A stretch of 64,000 bases of DNA from Acanthaster planci (lineage: Eukaryota; Echinodermata; Asteroidea; Valvatida; Acanthasteridae), in the NCBI RefSeq assembly GCF_001949145.1, contig NW_019091691.1:37855-101854 (forward strand), in the 5' to 3' direction. Below are positions 45,026 to 64,000 of the stretch, piece after piece (positions within the stretch are counted from its first letter, which is position 1; each line of letters opens with the position of its first letter). Made by a program: the position numbers and the translations under genes. Under the pieces are notes generated by a model. That model searched no databases and was not told the origin of the DNA. It saw only the letters and a program-made list of their open reading frames with translations.

Positions 45026-48000
45026 CGTGACCAAATTTCATCTCAATCAACAATCTTCGAAAGCTTCTGTTTACATGAGTGACACTCACTCCAGGACAAC
45101 CACAGTGTATTTCGACCGTTTCAGTAATTCTGGACTCCTTGTAGGTGAACACTGTAATATTAAGCTGCTTAGAATTTTTGCCCTGCCCGACGTGTATTTT
45201 AACACTGTATACTCAGAGTCTGAAAGTGTGTCAGAAGGAGGTATCATAAATAATGGACGATTAGAACTATTATTAAATATCTGTCCCCAGTTTTTCAGGA
45301 CTTTTAACTAATATCGCTTGCCGACAGTATTACACCACATTATTACACTTACCCTATGCGATTGCGGCCCAAAGTACCGACTTTTTATTGTGTAGATGTT
45401 GGTGTTATGGAGATGCCTTACTGTCAGTGGTATGTATGGCACGATATGATTCTTTGATGTAAATGAGACATTGACAGTGCATCCATATGGTAATAGTGCT
45501 TAAAAAAAAAAAAAAGGACGGTGACGCTACAACTGAATACATGCACTTTTCATTTTTGCGTGTTTTACTTTTCATATTCCTTGAATTTTGTTCTTGTCGG
45601 GTACTCACAATCATCACAGGGATTCGTTTACAAAGAAATAGACAATTTGAGGACTTGGGCCGTAACTAGATGTTTATAGTTCATAGTTATTATTGAATTT
45701 GTAATTTTCGCATTGATTCCTCGTCGACATCTCAAGTTATGGCTACCAAAATATAATCATTTATGTGCAAATACAATGTACATGTACTTCAATATATAAT
45801 ATCTTGATATGGCTTGCGTTTTTATACTTTATTGGCTTTATATTATAACTGTAAAAATTATACTCAGTATGACCAATTTTTAAAGTTTTGTACGTGTATA
45901 CGACATATGCTTTCTGTGCACAAAAACAGAAAATATATTTTTGCTTGGCCTATGTGCAACTCTTTTACAGCTAGCTGGAATCAATTATGTATACTTCAGG
46001 AATGTATTTTTCTATGTTGTCTCTTTGCGATTTTCCAGATTTTTCCCCCTCCGTACAACGAAATCTGACTTTCTGATTTTTTTTCTCCGCGTCCAATTCA
46101 ACCAAGTTGAATATCATGATCAGTCTTGTTGATGTACAGGTATTATGTAAAGATCAGTTATTTCTGTCTTCAATCGTGGAGAAACTAAGCAATGTATTTT
46201 TCTAAAGACACGGATGACGGGTTAATAAAATTTATTTATGCACTTAAAATGCTCGGATGTGCTTTGATATTTCTGTTTGGTTGCAGTGTGTTCTGTTTGC
46301 TTCTAATTGCGAAGACAGGACATTCATGCAGAGAAAGTGACACGTGGCTTAAATTAATTCCCTTTAAAAAAATCGGCTTCCATCTGTTTGTTGATTCTTC
46401 AAACTACAGCTAGTAGGCCTATATGTACATTAGGTGGATGTCCGGGGGTGGAGTCAACCCTCCTGTTTTGAAAAGAAGAATGAAATACCAATTATAGTCA
46501 TAATAAAAAGATAACATCCAGTAGATAAGGGTTATTATTTTGTACATTTGTGTAACAATGTAACTATAACGTTTTCTTATTGTGTTGCCACCAGTTTGCA
46601 ACAATTGGACGTGATTAAAAACTCCGTCGAGGCGCCTGATCGACCCCCCCTGTCTGAAAAAAGAAAAATCTTTGGGTCGCGCTCTTGTCACATTTTGCCA
46701 AATTTGAAGATGATAAACCACCTATTGTTACTTGCTGTCGATGTCAAAGGCGAATTTTCAAATTAACTTTGATCCCGCAAAACCTGTGCGCAGAAACATG
46801 AACTTGGAAAGATCGAGCCTGTGCATGCGCCGTTGGTAAGTGATTTGCTGGACAACTTAGTGTCAAAGAGCCTGAAATGCATTCCACGAACGGTGGTCAG
46901 GAGCGGATCTAGAACCAATCTTATTTTTCAGAGTGGGAATGGAATTTTTTAATGTAGGCCTAACTTAATTAGGCCTACATGGCCTCTCTCATTGGCGAGG
47001 CTACATGGGGGGATACACGTTTAAGTTAGAGGAATATAAACAAACCGTTATCTTTGATAAAAAGGGAGGTTATTGGGGCATGGTCCCTCAATGGGTTAGG
47101 ATAGCTGTGCGCCCGACGACCCCGATCAAGGGTAATCCAACATTTCTCTGTCTTTAGAATATTCGGGTGATCCGTGGACGGGTGCATGTGCAAAGAGAGG
47201 CTAAGCGGCAATATTTACGTCCAGCTTGTACCGGTACCTCATCTTGTTTAATTTAAAAGAAAAATTACAAAATAGAGTGTTCCAACCGGTATTCTGCAAA
47301 ATAGAGTTAGACATCAGTTTAGAATGGCAATGGGGTTGAACATGTACGACAATCATCCCATAGCTGTATCATATTGACATTAGCTAGGGCCTACCTAAAA
47401 AAAAAAACCAAAGCCTCGATTATAGAACTACGGTATTATGTGTGAAGCTTGGATACGGGCGAGGAAAAATAATTTGCTCTGGGGAAAAATATCTTTAAAA
47501 TGCATCAGCTAAGCCACTGCAAATTGAAAAGAAAATCAAAGATGACAAAGTGAGCTTTCATTTGATTTGTGTCTTAAACACTCGAGAAACTTGCATTTTC
47601 CCCGATTTTTTGAAGTGGGGATATCATGTCACTGTTGCCTGCAGCTAGCTTAATTGAAATAGCGCCGCCAACGGCAGTCGCCGTATAAAAACGAGGTTGA
47701 TGGAACCGATCATCTGCAGCAACCGCAGGCCAAAGGACACTGGGAACGAGAGTAGCGGCCTCTTTGGCCATCGAGTTCTCACGACCGAAGTGAAGGTAAT
47801 GACGAGGCTGGAAATCCCTCAAAATCTCTTTCTGTGCTCTGCATCATGCGATATTATCAAGATAGCTGATATAGTTGACGATATCTTGCTATTATAATTG
47901 CTTTTTAGGAATGATAAAATGGAAGACACTTATTTTGAAACATGTTTCCAGATGATGTTCAACGTAAATGAAATAAGTACTCACATGTATCATGCATAGT

Positions 48001-48149
48001 CTGTACATGTACAGTACGTTCAATACTTACGCATTATGCCACTGTATCAGTGCTGCTGCAAAGTGCCTAAAACGGCAGGACCAGTGGTTGGATCATGAAA
48101 AGAATTTCATATACTAACGCCAGTAATGGTGGGGTTGATTACCATTACC

Positions 48150-48990
48150 AACCTGTTCCTGTATAATAAGGAAACAAAGTCCATGACAAATGATAGTGCA
48201 TGGATGGACATGATCATTATGGAAGGGCATTAGGGGGGACTAGTGTTGTTCCCAAATAAAGGGAATTCTTCAAATTCAGGGACAGTCCCCGAGTTGTGAT
48301 CTGCACCTCTACTGATTTTGACCTTAACCCTAACCTTCCCTAACCATGCTAACCACACAGAGTTGAACACCAGTTAAGTGTATGAATTTGTGGCACTGTA
48401 CTGTACCCCTTAACTGCTTGTGCTTTAACATGGGTTCAGGCATACCCAAAAGAAACAGAGTCCAACAGTTTTTGTGCACAGTTTAACACATGCTGTTGGA
48501 ATTTGTGTGAATGGGTATGGTTCCAAGTAAATCACTCTGGGGAGTTAGGGTTAAGGAACCATTACTCAATCCTGATAGGCCTAGTGTTTTTTACAATATT
48601 TAAGCTAGAAAACTTCAAATTTCTAACCCGAGTTAGGCAGAAGATAACCACTGTGTCGAATCATGCCATTTTGTTTTTTCGTCTGGTTATTTATCTTGGG
48701 CATATGGGATTCATCAAAACAAATCGCCATCCCGGTCAAGGAACCAGACTACATTCGCTTATTTTGTGATCACAGCTCTCTTTGGAGATGTCATGTACGG
48801 TGCCATTATACCCCAAAATTTCCCTCAAAAACCAAAAGCACTGTTCTCTATTCTCTCTAACATGTCTAGTATGAAAGAGGACATCACCAACAACTTGTTT
48901 GGATAAGTTGTTTCGAAAAAGTAGAATTTTTCCCTTATAATAGGAACAGGGTGCTAAAGATAATGAACCCTGTATTAGTTTCCTGCAGTG
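48150..48990 (+). repeat. MITE-like element, copy A
   Basis: The ends cctgttcctgtataataagg and cttataataggaacagggtg are reverse complements. The interior (ttctaacccgagttaggcag; catcccggtcaaggaaccag) matches the element at 62715-63262 in the opposite orientation. The left part seems to carry an extra insertion. Confidence 0.7.
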
Positions 48991-50383
48991 GCCTTTCGTC
49001 TTTCTGAAAGCATAAATTAAAAATGCCCTAGCCCTAACCTACCTAAGCCAAAGTTGCATTGACTGTCGTCATGTTTGTACTTGTGAGTGATGAAATTATT
49101 TGTGTTGTCAGGCTCCCTAAATCTGTGCAGTCTTATTTCTATGCCCTCACCTTTCACAACACCGCCAGCGGTCCCTTGTATTGTTTGTTGTTATTATTAT
49201 TATTAAAAGGCTTGCAAAAGACCCCAAAATGTTGGAAATAATCCAGTAATCGTATCTTATTTTATGTGTAAACATGGTAAACAGTGATCCCTTTTCTATG
49301 AATTTTCCCAGGCAGAAATAGGAATTTGTGTCAGGAGTCCCCCCCCAAAGATTCAGAATTTATTGTGTCATGTAACAGATCGCCCTCTTGTCTAGGAATG
49401 TACCTTAACGTGTCATGTGATGTCATTACTTTGTTGTCTCAGTCTGGGATGTAAATAGGACGCTTCGCTAGTATTTGAATTTTGACTGGGTTGTCCGTGT
49501 TCATGAATAAAGGTAATCTGGTTTGATGGGATATGCGCCAACCTGATTAACGCGGTAAGGGCAAAGGCATAATCCAAAGGGATGTTGATGGGGATCGGGG
49601 TTTTCACTAACTTGTGATGGTGGTTGCAGGGCATACAAATAACAAAGAACGTTTGATGATCTAGAAAAAGTTTCGTACACCAGCATCAATTGACATCATC
49701 TCATGAGCCAGTTCAGTATTCCAACGGGGCATGCCCATTACGAGGCTATTCGGGAATAGCAACACGCATGCGCAATAGTCTGTCCTATCATCGCAGCCAT
49801 TCGCTGACTCAAGCACGCATTGTTTCCGAAAGACCTTGGCTTTTTGAAACACCGATGTCACACAAGACAAAACACTGAGCCAAAGAACAGTCATAGTGGG
49901 GAGAGCTTGAAAGGTGCGTGAGGTTGGAATCAGTGGATGTTTTGACAAGGCATAATTTGTGTAAAAGATCAGCAATGGCCGACAAAATGCCAGAATGCCT
50001 GAGTTGTATGGTTTTTGGCTGGACTAGATCGACGTAATAACAGACATGGTCCGAAAGTTTAAAACCTAAACCATGCTGACAAGCACTGATGTGATGTGCA
50101 TGTCTCGCCTACTTTGTGCTAAACGTGGCTGGTGACGGTCTTGGGCAATGTACCATTTAATTATGCAGGTCTGAATAAATTGGAAGATCGTTCCTCTTTC
50201 TCTGTACCTTTTACTGTATGAAATGCCACAAAGTTAAAAAACCTGGCTCCTTTTCCCACCAAAAGTAACACTTTCTTGCCTTAATTTGAACAGACGTTTG
50301 TACTTCATGCAAATTTTCTAAACACGTCTGTCCTCCATTTTATTATTTTTGTGTCAAAATTCAGTTGTCTTCACTGAGCAAAG

Positions 50384-52877
50384 ATGGCGCCCTCTGTCAG
50401 ACCTCTGGTTAAGCGCAAAATTGTCAAGAAGCGACTGAAGAAGTTCAAGCGTCACCAGTCGGACCGATATCACAGAGTCAAGGTAAGAGAAGGCCACTTG
50501 TGTGAACTCGCTCCATTTTCAAGCACCAAGCAGGTGACATGCTCCCCAAAGTTTCAGTCATTTCTGTACTTAACAACACAAAGTCAAAATAGAATGACGA
50601 AAAAGGGCAACAGGTAGAGAAGAAGGAGAACACTTTATAACGAGAAATGATTTTTTTCCTGACGTTAAAAGTTGCCTCCATTGGATCAGTATTACTGCAA
50701 ATGATGATTTCACACGACGGTCTTCAGACACCTGACATGGTGAAAATGCCTGATGGCATGCACTGATGCAGTAGAATTGATGCAGAGGTGGCAACTAATT
50801 TTCAATGTTTTCTCTCTGTGTATGTTTGAAGAAATCCGCAGACATTTTTCCCTTTCAATACAAATATTACCTGCCATAATATGTGGGTCACAAAACTTTA
50901 TGGAAAATTCATCTATGCTTGGCAAACAGCTTTTTCTTTTGTTGTTATTTTTAAAAGTATATTCAAACATTTTATTTTCCACCTGGGTCATATGGGTCTG
51001 TGAATAACTTGTCAAGGACAACAGATGACATAATCATGTCAGGGTTAAGATTTGTCAGGATTTTTCATCTGGATCTCCTGATTTTGAGATTTGTTTAAAA
51101 TTGCTTCTAAACGCTGAAAAATCCTGAGCTTACCATAAATCCCAAACCCCAAGCCCAGTCTGGATCAGGGAGGATAGTCATATGCACAATTTTGTTTAAT
51201 CTCCTTAGACCAACTGGAGGCGGCCCAAGGGTATCGACAACAGAGTGCGTCGGCGCTTCAAGGGCCAGATGAAGATGCCCAACATCGGTTACGGGAGCAA
51301 CAAGAAGACGAAACACACTCTGCCCAACGGCTTCCGCAAATTCCTTGTCCACAATGTTAAGGTAAGCCACCAGTCTGTTTTCTAGGCATTGGAGGGCTTG
51401 TTACTTTGGAACCATGACTCCAGATCAAAGGGTCCGAGGTTCGAATCTGGTTGCTTCATCCCTGCTTGCCTCACTCCGTCAAGGAGTGCGAGTGCCAGCA
51501 TTACAGGCATACCAGCCCCCTTTTAATTGCTAAAATACTGGTTTTCAAATATTTTGGGGATGAGACCTCCAGTCTTCAGTATTTGTGGGCCAGAACAACA
51601 ATATTTTTAACACAGCAAGTTTAATACCACACCTAAAACCTCCCAAACCTGCAGTGCTTCCCAATCTCCAGTGTGCTGCAATATGTTTGAAATGATGATT
51701 TGATTTAGACATGTAGTATTACATGTAGTCTGAGCCACTGTACAAGCAGTGTCCATTTGTTGAAATCCAGTCTGTAAGGAGCTGGCTCTGTTGGTTCCCA
51801 CGTAACTCGTGTTAATTTTTAGGAAACCAAAGTAGGGAACTAGTTATGCTCGTGCGTTAGAATGTCGTGCAGGTGTGTACGTGCATCATGCACACAACGC
51901 GACGGAATAACAGCACCTGGGCATTGTTTTACTTGTCGCAGTTGGATGCTGCGTTATGTTTGACTTCGCTTGAGATGGAGGCTGAAAGTGCTGAAAATGT
52001 AGAATTGATGAAAAAGTGAAAACAAGTTCAACTAGCGCTGGCAAGAATTGGAAAACAGCAGAGGATGTTTTGTTTTAGACTAGTGTTTACGTACATGTAC
52101 ACTTTCCAGAAGATGGTACAAAGCACAGTGCATCGTGTGCCACCAGATTTTCCTTTGGCCGGTAAGCCATCATTAGCCACATAAGAAAACCAACACTAGT
52201 AATCACACTTTTGCAAGCAAAATAAAATCCAGAATCTTTCAAAAGTACAGTTTAGCTCTTCAGAGAAGGGGGCAGGATACTCAGGGGTCTTGCGTGTAGT
52301 TTGTTTTAATCAGATCCTGTGCACGTTTATATTTCCAGTACTTTAAGGCCCACTTTGGAACCCACTTAGAACACGGAACTGACTGGCATCCCTGCTTGAG
52401 CTTAGGAGAAGCTTGCGATGGACTGGCATCCTATCCACGGGAAACTTTGGAAATAAAAATAGTTCCGTCGTTTCGTGCTTGATGAGCCACAGGATTACCT
52501 GCACTGCTTGGAAAACTGAAATCTAGCATCTATGACCATGACGCAACTTCTTTTTCCCCTTTCCTTTTCCCCATTCTGTCGTAACAGGTTATATATATTT
52601 GATCTGATGTTGCGGAATCGCATTCATATTTGCTCGGTCACCAGCTTGAATAACAGAAATGTCTAGTGTTTAATTGCAATTAATAAGAGTGCCTTTTTTT
52701 TCTTTTTTCTTGTGATAGGAGCTGGAGATTCTCATGATGACAAACCGACGCTATGCCGCGGAGATTGCCCACGGCGTCTCTTCCCGCAAGCGCAAGAGCA
52801 TTGTGGAGCGTGCCCAGCAACTGGCTGTCAAGGTGACCAATGCCCACGCCCGCCTCCGCAGCGAGGAAAACGAGTAG
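50384..52877 (+). CDS. rpl32: 60S ribosomal protein L32
   Basis: Three coding exons: 50384-50482, 51209-51361 and 52719-52877, all phase 0 at the junctions, giving 136 residues (animal L32 is about 135). The protein opens [20 protein letters not shown] and continues [21 protein letters not shown], then [40 protein letters not shown] and [20 protein letters not shown]. It is a structural protein of the large ribosomal subunit in the cytoplasm. An acceptor-like cag about 25 bases before the ATG suggests a non-coding first exon upstream. Intron 1 carries a C/D snoRNA, as is common in ribosomal protein genes. It is convergent with PSMC3. Confidence 0.97.
50693..50773 (+). ncRNA. Box C/D snoRNA in RPL32 intron 1
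   Basis: C box ATGATGA (50701-50707), D' CTGA (50732-50735), C'-like TGATGG (50751-50756) and D CTGA (50763-50766) are in order. A perfect 7-bp terminal stem (TACTGCA 50693-50699 with TGCAGTA 50767-50773) directly flanks C and D. With only six bases between C' and D, the likely guide is the segment before D' (tcttcagacac and upstream). The rRNA target is not identified. Confidence 0.72.
51385..51456 (+). repeat. tRNA-Trp-derived SINE fragment in RPL32 intron 2
   Basis: catgactccagatcaaaggg followed by gaggttcgaatctggttgct resembles the anticodon arm (CCA) and T arm of tRNA-Trp with an intact B box GGTTCGAATC. The 5' half is not tRNA-like, so SINE rather than gene. Confidence 0.6.
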
Positions 52878-55800
52878 ACTGGGACTAGGGATTTAGAGAG
52901 ATTCTTTCATGGACCTTAAAAAGAAAAAAAATAATTGATACGCACTCCAGAACCCAACATGGTTACTTGTTCTTTGTTGCCGCACTAGCCAAGTTTTGCT
53001 TATAACTCTCCATTGTGGCTGACCATCTAGTGACCCTCTGCATAGTGGCCATCTACTCTCTTTTATGCACCCGCGGTTTAACAGTGGAGTCAAGTGAAAA
53101 GAAATAAATTTTACAGGACTAAGACCCAAGACGTGTTCTGTTTTTGCTTTCTTTTTTCTGTTCAGTCTCTGGTGAAATACTGAATCATATTGATGGTAAT
53201 ACTCGTAACCGAAAACTTTGACTTTCAAAAACGGCAAGGCATGGCCGCCAACTTTTGGTATACAGCCAAACGCCACAAATACCGATTTGCTGGAGTCACT
53301 TCAACACCTGTGCAGCATTTCCTAAGAGTAATAACCTCGTATTTTTCAACATTCCTTGGTCAGTGCTGTGATACTGGCCACCACAAAAGGCCATGCACAA
53401 CGGCCAAGATCAACATGCAGTCTGCCTCCAGGGACTTAGCGCGATTGGAAAGCAAATGAGGATAAGCATGTCCTGAATGTCAAGTGGAGAAGAGTTGAAT
53501 CACTTGTATAGTAATAAATCGTCATGTCAGTGCTAAAAGGTCCTCACTGAAAAATGCATTAAAAGGGCCTTTAAGTCATTGAAAAATATTTCAAGCAAGA
53601 CAGTTTGTTGAGTTTAAATAAATTGGCCCCAGAAAAAGTTTTATAAATAAAAAAAGAAACAAATACAGACTGTTTCAATACATTTCTTTCGTGCTCAAGA
53701 GTAAGTCCTAAGAGTATTTTTATGGTATATTTTTGCTGTAATGATCTTTAAGCACTGACCTGACTACATTTAATGTCAGCCATACGAGGACATGGCATTT
53801 GATTTTAAACCTCGGCCCTGCTTGGATGTGCAGATAAGCCCCACTTTTTCTGCACCTCACAGCCAGTCGTTGAAAGTAAAACGCAAGCAACAAATATTAG
53901 GTAATATTAATTTTTATTGTCACAATACCAGGGAAAGAACAGAACACTTTAAGCTTCTCCCCCCCCAAAAAAAAACCCACTTGAAACATCTTCACCTCAC
54001 AGATTGTGTCACTATTTCGGGCAAACTGATGAGTTATCCGTAAAGTGCCACACTTTGATGATTTGTGTGTTTTTTAATAGTGTTCAGTCATGGAGGAAGG
54101 ACACAGAAGGAGTTACAACTGGCACATCAAAAAGCTTGATGATCAGACGAACAACAGTAAACTTTCCCAAAATGCCTGATTACTGCCTGCAGCTTTGCCG
54201 GACAAGTGGGGCCAGTAATATCTGAGCAATATTTGTGGTGTTTTCTTTGCAATTAACCACAACTTGTCGCAGTGACCAGGAAACAGGAAAAATATCAAAC
54301 AGTAGATTTACTTTTGCCACTTTGAATACTTTTAACAGATATTGATGCCCTTTTCCATTATCTATGCATATGTTGGTAATTTTATTTTGTCACTCAAAAA
54401 CATCAGTTTTCAAAGTCTTTGTACGAGTTTGGCTAAGACTGCCCAACATGTTGAAAAACAAAACACGACAGTTAAGTTCACGAAAAACAAAATGTGCGGT
54501 TTCATCACCGGGAGTGATTAGGAAATCTCATAAATACCTTTTTATGTAAATTCTGTAATAAAATGATTCAAATAAAACTCAAAATCTAACAAACAACTTA
54601 GCTATTTATTCCCAAAAGAAGCCCAGAAGAAAGCATTCAATAAGGGCAACATCTGCACATGAACACTTTGGGTACACAGCCTAATAAAAGCAACTGCGCA
54701 AGCACTAACTTTGATGTCAGATCATATCAAACACCAACGATGGCATGAATATTCAACTTCTATACTGCAGTACATGTTTCAAGGATGCAGATTTCCAACG
54801 ATAAATTGTGGCGATGATCACAGGGTACAAAGGGGGCTTATGGTTGCAAAACAGGTGGTGCACAGCAAGCATGTGCTGCGCTCTGGCTATGGACATACCA
54901 GGCATGCCAGAAAGCGGTAATTGGCCAGATGTTACAGCCGGGGCAGTTCAAACTCCTGCGTGTCCTTCCTCCATGGTTCAGTGGACCAAAGGCCCCTGCT
55001 GTCTCCATCCAAAAGTGCACATGTAAACAAAGTGTGGTGCGGGGTGAGGTGACTTTTTCAAGAGAACAGGGGAAGTACAAACAGTAATGTCATTTTTGTG
55101 GTCTGTAAACCAGGCCTTATATGAAGGTTGCTGATGCTCTAAATGTGTGGGGAATTACATAATGTAACTTAATTCAGACTTCCGGAAACAAAACTACCTT
55201 AAATACCTATTCATGGTCCTGTGATGCCCAATGAGGAAAGACAGATGAGCTGATGATGAAACTCCCAAATACCCCAAGAAACTGTCCAAAGGGCGCTTGA
55301 TACCAACATAACATTTTGCAGGATTTCTTACTCGAGAGATATTGTTGACTTTGAGGATGTAAATACATGTATAAACATGCTGTAGAGCATGCACATCTAG
55401 TAAGGCCCATTTTCAGAATTGCAAAAAAAGATACAGATGGCATAATGAGGGAATTATGATTGGGAAACCACCGATGGGACAACTCGTTAAACTATTTGGA
55501 CCTTATTGGACTGATGAAGCACAATGTGTTAACTGACGGCACGCAGAAAGAGTGCAGCAGTGCATCTACTTTGGAACAGGTTCTTTAGTCTTCAGAAGTT
55601 TTATTGGCGGCTGACATCAATTAGTTGTACACTAACTCTTCAAGTACGGAGTTCTAATGGGATTTGTTTTGCAAATTAGACAATACACAGACCCCGTCTT
55701 CCCGAATTGGCATTAGGGCCCAACATCATGGCACAACTCCACAATTACTGATGAGCAGAAACTTCGGGAAAAAAGCAGACACAAGCAACTCTAAATATCC

Positions 55801-56118
55801 TCAAAGATGCTCATAGATTTGGTCACCAATCTGAACAGAGTTGTGCCGACTTTCAGCTTGGTATACTGACTGAGCATTTCAAACTGTGTCACTGAGCCAG
55901 GAAGTTGACAAGAATCCTGACCCAGTTTCATCAAACCCCCCGGCGGAAATTATTGCCTAGAAAATTCAGACGAACGTTGACCAGTCGACAGTGTTATTAG
56001 CAAAGAATGACATTTTAATGGGTGCCCCAATTTGAGCTGAGCAACTTTCTGTTTCCATGCTTAGCAGGATTGTAATTTGGTTCCATGAAACTGGGTCCCT
56101 TTGCTTGAATGGTTTCTG
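52878..56118. other. Convergent 3' region between RPL32 and PSMC3
   Basis: No gene supported. It holds the RPL32 polyadenylation signal (53103-53108) and presumably the PSMC3 3' UTR. A minus-strand AATAAA near 55599-55604 could end PSMC3. Nothing else is recognisable. Confidence 0.6.
53103..53108 (+). terminator. Polyadenylation signal of RPL32
   Basis: AATAAA, 226 bases after the RPL32 stop; the first canonical signal downstream. Confidence 0.6.
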
Positions 56119-63571
<7,453 letters not shown>

Positions 63572-64000
63572 CTTGAAATGAGGAAGGAATGAATCAGGTG
63601 CACATGAAAGAGTCGTAGACATAGACTCGATTCAAGTCTGAATTTCCACTCGATACTATCAACTTGTACCATGCGTGCACCAAGTACATTATCTGTATAC
63701 TGTACATACCGCGCGCAGTGTTTGTGTGCTGTGCACTATAGTGCGGCCAGCACTAGGACAGAAAGAAGTCTACTTGTGCAATTAACAGTAATTTATCAGA
63801 ACATAAAACAGTCAAATCGAGTCCGGGACAGGCGTAGAGATTGATAGAGGGCGCCACATAAGCAAAAATTATGAAAACAAACACGTGCCATAAAATTGCC
63901 CAGTTGCCAGCTGAGGACGTCTTGGGGAAGAGTGCTCCGACTCCGAGTATGCCTAACTACATTTACTAGTAGTACTTGGTACATGTAGTCATTAACTTCA
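63572..64000. other. PSMC3 upstream region
   Basis: Should contain the 5' UTR and promoter of PSMC3. No TATA box or other decisive element recognised. Confidence 0.4.

Larger units (their letters stand above)
44801..50383. other. Intergenic region between gene 3 and RPL32
   Basis: No gene supported. It contains dispersed-repeat copy 3 (44843-45025), a short palindrome at 46952-46980 (atgtaggcctaa...ttaggcctacat) and the MITE-like copy at about 48150-48990. The RPL32 promoter and any non-coding first exon must lie in the last 1-2 kb. An NRF1-like cgcatgcgca occurs near 49766. Confidence 0.55.

Noticed and set aside
51691-51733. Second C/D snoRNA in RPL32 intron 2 (AATGATGA ... CTGA)
   Set aside because: Only about 40 bases between boxes and no terminal stem.

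Overview
The window is eukaryotic nuclear DNA: spliced genes with GT-AG introns, an AT-rich background, many foldback repeats, and a 305-base assembly gap at 14646-14950. Two housekeeping genes, RPL32 and PSMC3, are clearly animal. Three large NLR-like immune receptor genes, together with abundant 'taggcctac' and 'tacatgta' words, suggest a marine invertebrate deuterostome, probably an echinoderm. That taxon call is inference.

From 1 to 44.6 kb lie three paralogous multi-exon genes of one family. Gene 1 (minus, <1-11104) runs off the left edge. Gene 2 (minus, 19916-28479) has lost its 5' end. Gene 3 (plus, 33789-44634) is head-to-head with gene 2. I rebuilt their exons by comparing copies; exon lengths and intron phases agree almost base for base. 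The shared order is: basic N-terminal exon, ubiquitin-like domain 1 (two exons), acidic/Gln linker, ubiquitin-like domain 2 (two exons, ending near GGG), Q/E-rich linker ending in an RHIM-like G-x-x-N motif, a TRADD-N-like domain, NACHT, and leucine-rich repeats. Gene 1 also has two Death-domain exons, one of them broken by a single-base deletion. All visible NACHT domains lack the Walker A GK(S/T), so the family looks like P-loop-less NLRs that join TNF/necroptosis-type adaptor modules to ubiquitin-like modules. This is the candidate undescribed system. Gene 3 is frameshifted near its C-terminus.

The spaces between and inside these genes hold a degraded non-LTR retrotransposon (about 2.8-4.9 kb), several foldback/MITE-like elements (11.6-12.2, 26.7-27.3 and 30.1-32.7 kb), a near-perfect 300-bp palindrome carrying tRNA B-box sequence, and a short dispersed repeat near the NLR genes.

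From 50.4 to 63.6 kb lie RPL32 (plus, 3 coding exons, with a likely C/D snoRNA in its first intron) and PSMC3 (minus, 11 coding exons), in tail-to-tail orientation. PSMC3 introns contain a tandem repeat and two foldback elements; one of these has a relative near 48.2-49.0 kb.
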